Shown here one piece after another: positions 14,628 to 17,608 of a stretch of DNA of 17,608 bases. The translations under genes were made by a program, and so were the position numbers. Source of the stretch: Clostridium sp. (GTDB lineage Bacteria; Bacillota; Clostridia; Clostridiales; Clostridiaceae); NCBI GenBank assembly GCA_018372555.1, contig JAHAIU010000043.1:1-17608 (forward strand), given 5' to 3'. Every line of letters starts with the position of its first letter. The first letter of the stretch is position 1. The notes under the pieces were generated by a model that saw nothing but the letters and a program-made list of their open reading frames with translations, had not been told where the DNA came from and ran no database searches.

Positions 14628-14638
14628 GGAGGTTATTT

Positions 14639-15196
14639 ATGAAAATATTAAAAAGCTTTATTTTATTAATAACCCTTTTATTTTCAGCAAATACTATAAC
14701 ATATGCCACTAGTAACGCATATAATCTAAAAAATAATAACATAAGTAAGAAATTAAATTTTGAATTAATAAATATGAATGATAATGATGTGGTAGAAGTT
14801 TTTAACCACAATGATAACTTAATTTACTTAACTGAAGAAGATGTAAATTTAATGGCAAAAATAGTCTATGCTGAAAGTAAAGGTGAGCCCTATGAGGGTA
14901 AGATTGCAGTTGCATCTGTTATTTTAAATAGGGTGCTTAGTCCAGGTTTTCCTAATACAATAAACGAAGTCATACTTCAACCTAATGCATTTTCTTGTGT
15001 AATTAATGGAGAAATTAATGTAACTCCTACTGAGGAATGCTATAATGCTGTATATGATGCTATAAAGGGTAATGATCCAACTAATGAAGCTTTGTTCTTC
15101 TATAACCCTTCTATAGCAACTTGTTCATGGATGCAAGATGTTCAGAAAACAAATAGTAAATCCATAGGGCAACACTTATTTTTCAACACATACTAA
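14639..15196 (+). CDS. Secreted SleB/CwlJ-type cell-wall hydrolase
   Basis: A peptidoglycan hydrolase with the catalytic domain of spore cortex-lytic enzymes (SleB/CwlJ, Hydrolase_2). The 185 residues begin with a signal peptide (about 1-24, KILKSFILLITLLFSANTITYA), then a 40-residue Asn-rich linker. The hydrolase domain spans about 65-182: MAKIVYAESKGEPYEGKIAVASVILNR holds the expected catalytic glutamate E79, and the C-terminal part includes FFYNP and the IGQHLFF end typical of the family. SleB usually has an N-terminal peptidoglycan-binding domain, which is missing here, so I give no gene symbol. The ribosome site AAGGAGG is ideal. A role in spore germination or vegetative wall turnover are both possible; no sporulation promoter is evident. 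Confidence 0.88.
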   Translation: MKILKSFILLITLLFSANTITYATSNAYNLKNNNISKKLNFELINMNDNDVVEVFNHNDNLIYLTEEDVNLMAKIVYAESKGEPYEGKIAVASVILNRVLSPGFPNTINEVILQPNAFSCVINGEINVTPTEECYNAVYDAIKGNDPTNEALFFYNPSIATCSWMQDVQKTNSKSIGQHLFFNTY

Positions 15197-15202
15197 CGTA
15201 AG

Positions 15203-15237
15203 AAAATCCTCAGATATTTTTTCTGAGGATTTTTTTA
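15203..15237. terminator. Bidirectional terminator between convergent genes
   Basis: Stem AAATCCTCAGA/TCTGAGGATTT, 11 bp perfect, 7-nt loop, seven T on the plus strand; the minus strand ends GGATTTTCTT, a weaker exit for the iadA-like gene. Confidence 0.88.
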
Positions 15238-15252
15238 TAAAAATTATATTTT

Positions 15253-16428
15253 CTATTCTTCAAAAGTTCCCTTAACTACTGCTTCTCCTTCTTTAACCAT
15301 TAATTTTCCCATGGCTATTACAGTATCTATTTCTAAGGAATCTTCCTTTACTAATACTAAATCAGCATCTTTTCCTATTTCTATTGAACCTTTATTCTTA
15401 AGCTTTAATACCTTGGCTACATTTGAAGTAATTACTTTAAGAGCATCTTCTATTTCTATATTATATGTCTTAATACATTTCTTAACTTCTTCATAAAGAC
15501 TTGCAACAGAGCATATTCCTACTTTAATCAATCTACCTTTTTCATCAAATATTGGCATACTTCCATTTCCATCTGAAGAGAAGGTTACATTATCTACATT
15601 TGCTTTATTCTTTATTAATATACTTAAGCCTTCACTTGCTGATAATTCTCCTGGTGCTAGTTGATCCTCTGGTGTACTAGTTGTTAAATCTATATATCCA
15701 CCTTTATTTATATATTCTTCTCCTGACTTAAATAAATCCCCATTTCTATTTATATGAGTCGGTAATATTTGAGTTATTGGTAGTTCTGTTTCATCAGCTA
15801 ACCTAAATAAATATCCTAGCTTTCTTGTTCCATCTCCTAAGTGTATATTGGCTATGCCTGCTTTTCCAGATAAAAGACCCCCAACTCTTGCTTGTGCTAT
15901 AGCTTGAATTAATTGATCATAGGTAGCTTGAGAACTTCTTGTATCTGAAATAGCTAGTTCACCTATACCTATTATCTTATCTATCAGCATAATATCCTTC
16001 TTAATTTCCCCTGTTAAAGTCTTTACAGGAATGTCATATGATCCTGTATAACAATAAGCAGTTATTCCTTCTGCTTCTAGGGATTTTGTCTTAGCAATTA
16101 AACTTGCCATATCTCTACAAACCCCATCTGTTCCAATGCATCCCACTACTGTAGTAATTCCTGCCTTTGTCAATGATGATAACTTCAGTTCTGGAGTTCT
16201 CATATTAAAGCCACCTTCTCCTCCAGCACCATTAATATGAACATGATTATCTATAAATCCTGGGAATAATAATTTCCCTTCCCCATCTATTACTTCTATA
16301 TTAATAAAGTTTTCTGGTATATTTAAATCTTCATATATTCCTTCAATTTTATTTGATGATATTACTACGTCTTTAACTCCTAAATATTCTGGAGCATATA
16401 CTTTAACTTTCTTTATAACCTTTATCAT
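15253..16428 (-). CDS. iadA: Isoaspartyl dipeptidase (beta-aspartyl peptidase)
   Basis: Amidohydrolase-superfamily enzyme that cleaves beta-aspartyl (isoaspartyl) dipeptides from damaged proteins or cyanophycin-like polymers. The 391 residues match E. coli IadA (390). Motifs in order: metal HVH (H62, H64), GGEGG (E71), TGSY (Y131), GELAISDTRSS (157-166), NIHLGDG (H196), THINRN (H225, R228) and SSDGNGS (D286), each 5-6 residues before or at its E. coli counterpart. The bridging lysine that is carboxylated in E. coli (K162) is Glu here (E157), and the His of SDHRS is Thr (T163). The ATG has AGGAGG 8 nt upstream; the stop codon TAG of the upstream TPR gene is part of this AGGAGG run, so the two are translationally coupled. 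Confidence 0.88.
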   Translation of the reverse strand: MIKVIKKVKVYAPEYLGVKDVVISSNKIEGIYEDLNIPENFINIEVIDGEGKLLFPGFIDNHVHINGAGGEGGFNMRTPELKLSSLTKAGITTVVGCIGTDGVCRDMASLIAKTKSLEAEGITAYCYTGSYDIPVKTLTGEIKKDIMLIDKIIGIGELAISDTRSSQATYDQLIQAIAQARVGGLLSGKAGIANIHLGDGTRKLGYLFRLADETELPITQILPTHINRNGDLFKSGEEYINKGGYIDLTTSTPEDQLAPGELSASEGLSILIKNKANVDNVTFSSDGNGSMPIFDEKGRLIKVGICSVASLYEEVKKCIKTYNIEIEDALKVITSNVAKVLKLKNKGSIEIGKDADLVLVKEDSLEIDTVIAMGKLMVKEGEAVVKGTFEE

Positions 16429-16441
16429 ATTCTATTACCTC

Positions 16442-17608
16442 CTACGAGCTTATAATCTCTTGAATTTTACTATTATTATAAATAGAATTTGGATAATTGT
16501 CTTTAAGTTTAAGGGTATAACTCTTACTTTTTTCATTATTTCTATCTTTATAAATTAAGGCAGCTCTATAATAAGCTTCTTGTATGTAACTTCCACCTTC
16601 ATATTCTTCTATATAAGAATCATAGTAATTAATAGCCTTATCTACATCATTTATATTTTCATAAGTAGATGCTAATAAAAACATTATATCATCTCTTAGA
16701 TGGCTTTTTTCAGCACTTGGTAATACTTTTTCTAATAGCGCCTTTGCTTCCTCTATCTTATTATCTTCATAATAAGTAGATGCCTTTATATAACTCTCCT
16801 TAATCTGTTCTTCAGTTAGAACTTTTATTTCTTCCCCCTTGTCTTCTTTTTCTGAAGTTTCTTCTCTATTCTCATTATTGACTTCTTCTTCATTATTAAT
16901 ATTTTCACCATTAGGTTGATTGCTATTATTTTCATCATGAGAATTATTATCTTCTATATTATTTTGTACCTCTTCAGCTTTTATATTATCTTTATTATAT
17001 TTATTACTAACCTTATCTTTAATAAAAATGATTATAAATATACTTAGAATAATTAATAAAGAAACTGGAATAATTTTTTTCATTAAACTACTATCTTTTA
17101 TTTCTAATGCATTATTTAACTCTTTATTTATTTCTTTAGCATATACATTAGCTTTATCTATTTCTATTAATCTGCTAAGATTCTCATGACTTTTTAAATA
17201 GTCACCCTTTCTTAAATAACAAATTGCTAAGTACTTATTTACATTAATTGAATTAAAGCCACTTTCTGTGCATAAATTTAATAATTCTATAGCCTCATCT
17301 ATTTCAAAGTTATTTATACACTCAACTGCTTTATTATATAAATTAAGTCTTTCATAATCCTTTTCTATATCCTTTAAATAGGATGAAGAAATATCATCAT
17401 TATTAAAATTCCTATTTGTCTTAAAAAGAGCTACTGCCTCTTCTAAATCTCCCTTTAAATATAGAAGTAGTCCTTTTAAATTTAATAACTTTGAATTAGA
17501 TAAATCCCTGCTTATTCCTATCTCACACATATCAATAGCTTTATCTATATATCCATTATTATATAATTTTAATGCTTTTTCATAAGTTCTATTATCTCTA
17601 CTTTTCAT
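16442..17608 (-). CDS. Membrane-anchored TPR protein
   Basis: The 388 residues run to an ATG exactly at the window edge, so an earlier start outside cannot be excluded and the ribosome site is not visible. An N-terminal cytoplasmic TPR array covers about 5-170 (for example YEKALKLYNNGYIDKAIDMCE and NLKGLLLYLKGDLEEAVALFK). One membrane helix follows at about 178-197. Then comes a 60-residue Asn/Glu-rich linker (about 205-262), and a second TPR block at about 265-388 resembling the YbgF/outer-membrane-lipoprotein type of repeat (YRAALIYKDRN...KLKDNYPNS). It probably scaffolds protein complexes on both membrane faces; no partner can be named. It lies 13 nt before iadA with its stop inside the iadA ribosome site. 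Confidence 0.8.
   Translation of the reverse strand: MKSRDNRTYEKALKLYNNGYIDKAIDMCEIGISRDLSNSKLLNLKGLLLYLKGDLEEAVALFKTNRNFNNDDISSSYLKDIEKDYERLNLYNKAVECINNFEIDEAIELLNLCTESGFNSINVNKYLAICYLRKGDYLKSHENLSRLIEIDKANVYAKEINKELNNALEIKDSSLMKKIIPVSLLIILSIFIIIFIKDKVSNKYNKDNIKAEEVQNNIEDNNSHDENNSNQPNGENINNEEEVNNENREETSEKEDKGEEIKVLTEEQIKESYIKASTYYEDNKIEEAKALLEKVLPSAEKSHLRDDIMFLLASTYENINDVDKAINYYDSYIEEYEGGSYIQEAYYRAALIYKDRNNEKSKSYTLKLKDNYPNSIYNNSKIQEIISS

Noticed and set aside
14614..14811. 65-residue minus-strand open frame over the signal peptide of the SleB-type gene
   Set aside because: Antisense shadow; hydrophobic only because it mirrors AT-rich coding sequence.
15253..16428. N-acetylglucosamine-6-phosphate deacetylase (nagA), suggested by the amidohydrolase start and the Glu metal ligand
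   Set aside because: The motifs TGSY, AISDTRSS, NIHLGDG, THINRN and SSDGNGS and the length follow isoaspartyl dipeptidase throughout.

Overview
The window is AT-rich DNA (AT-biased codons, strong AGGAGG-type ribosome sites, T-rich terminators) from a Gram-positive, butyrate-forming anaerobe. The ptb-buk pair, the clostridial YerC/TrpR-like protein, the cdaA-cdaR pair, a T-box leader and a SleB-type hydrolase all point to Clostridium sensu stricto; the species cannot be fixed from sequence alone. Most genes are on the minus strand; three are on the plus strand.

Left end, 1-1960 (minus): a promoter, a T-box leader with a probable isoleucine (AUC) specifier, then ilvN (acetolactate synthase regulatory subunit) and cimA (citramalate synthase, cut by the window edge). 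Together they look like an isoleucine-controlled biosynthetic operon using the pyruvate/citramalate route. After an AT-rich gap comes a small orphan gene on the plus strand (2376-2726). It converges through a shared terminator on a LigB/DODA-type dioxygenase-family gene (2846-3622, minus).

Middle, 3623-11100 (minus): an intergenic region carries a 201-bp palindromic element with perfect 19-bp ends, and then come glmM, yerC, an AIM24-family gene, buk, ptb and a large FAD-dependent dehydrogenase. GlmM makes glucosamine-1-phosphate for the cell wall; Ptb and Buk turn butyryl-CoA into butyrate plus ATP. Several promoters and terminators split this block into separate units. A second long palindrome starts exactly at the buk stop codon.

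Right part, 11354-17608: cdaA and cdaR (overlapping by 28 nt) make and regulate c-di-AMP. Divergent from them run a helical membrane-anchored protein of unknown function and a secreted SleB-domain cell-wall hydrolase. These converge through a strong terminator on an iadA-like isoaspartyl dipeptidase, which lies directly downstream of a membrane-anchored TPR protein that fills the window to its right edge.

There is no CRISPR array, phage region, transposase, tRNA or rRNA. The least explained items are the two long palindromic elements, the T-box leader whose antiterminator motif is not canonical, a Lys-to-Glu change at the metal-bridging position of the IadA-like enzyme, and three unrecognised or poorly understood proteins. 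I do not see a clearly new multi-gene system.
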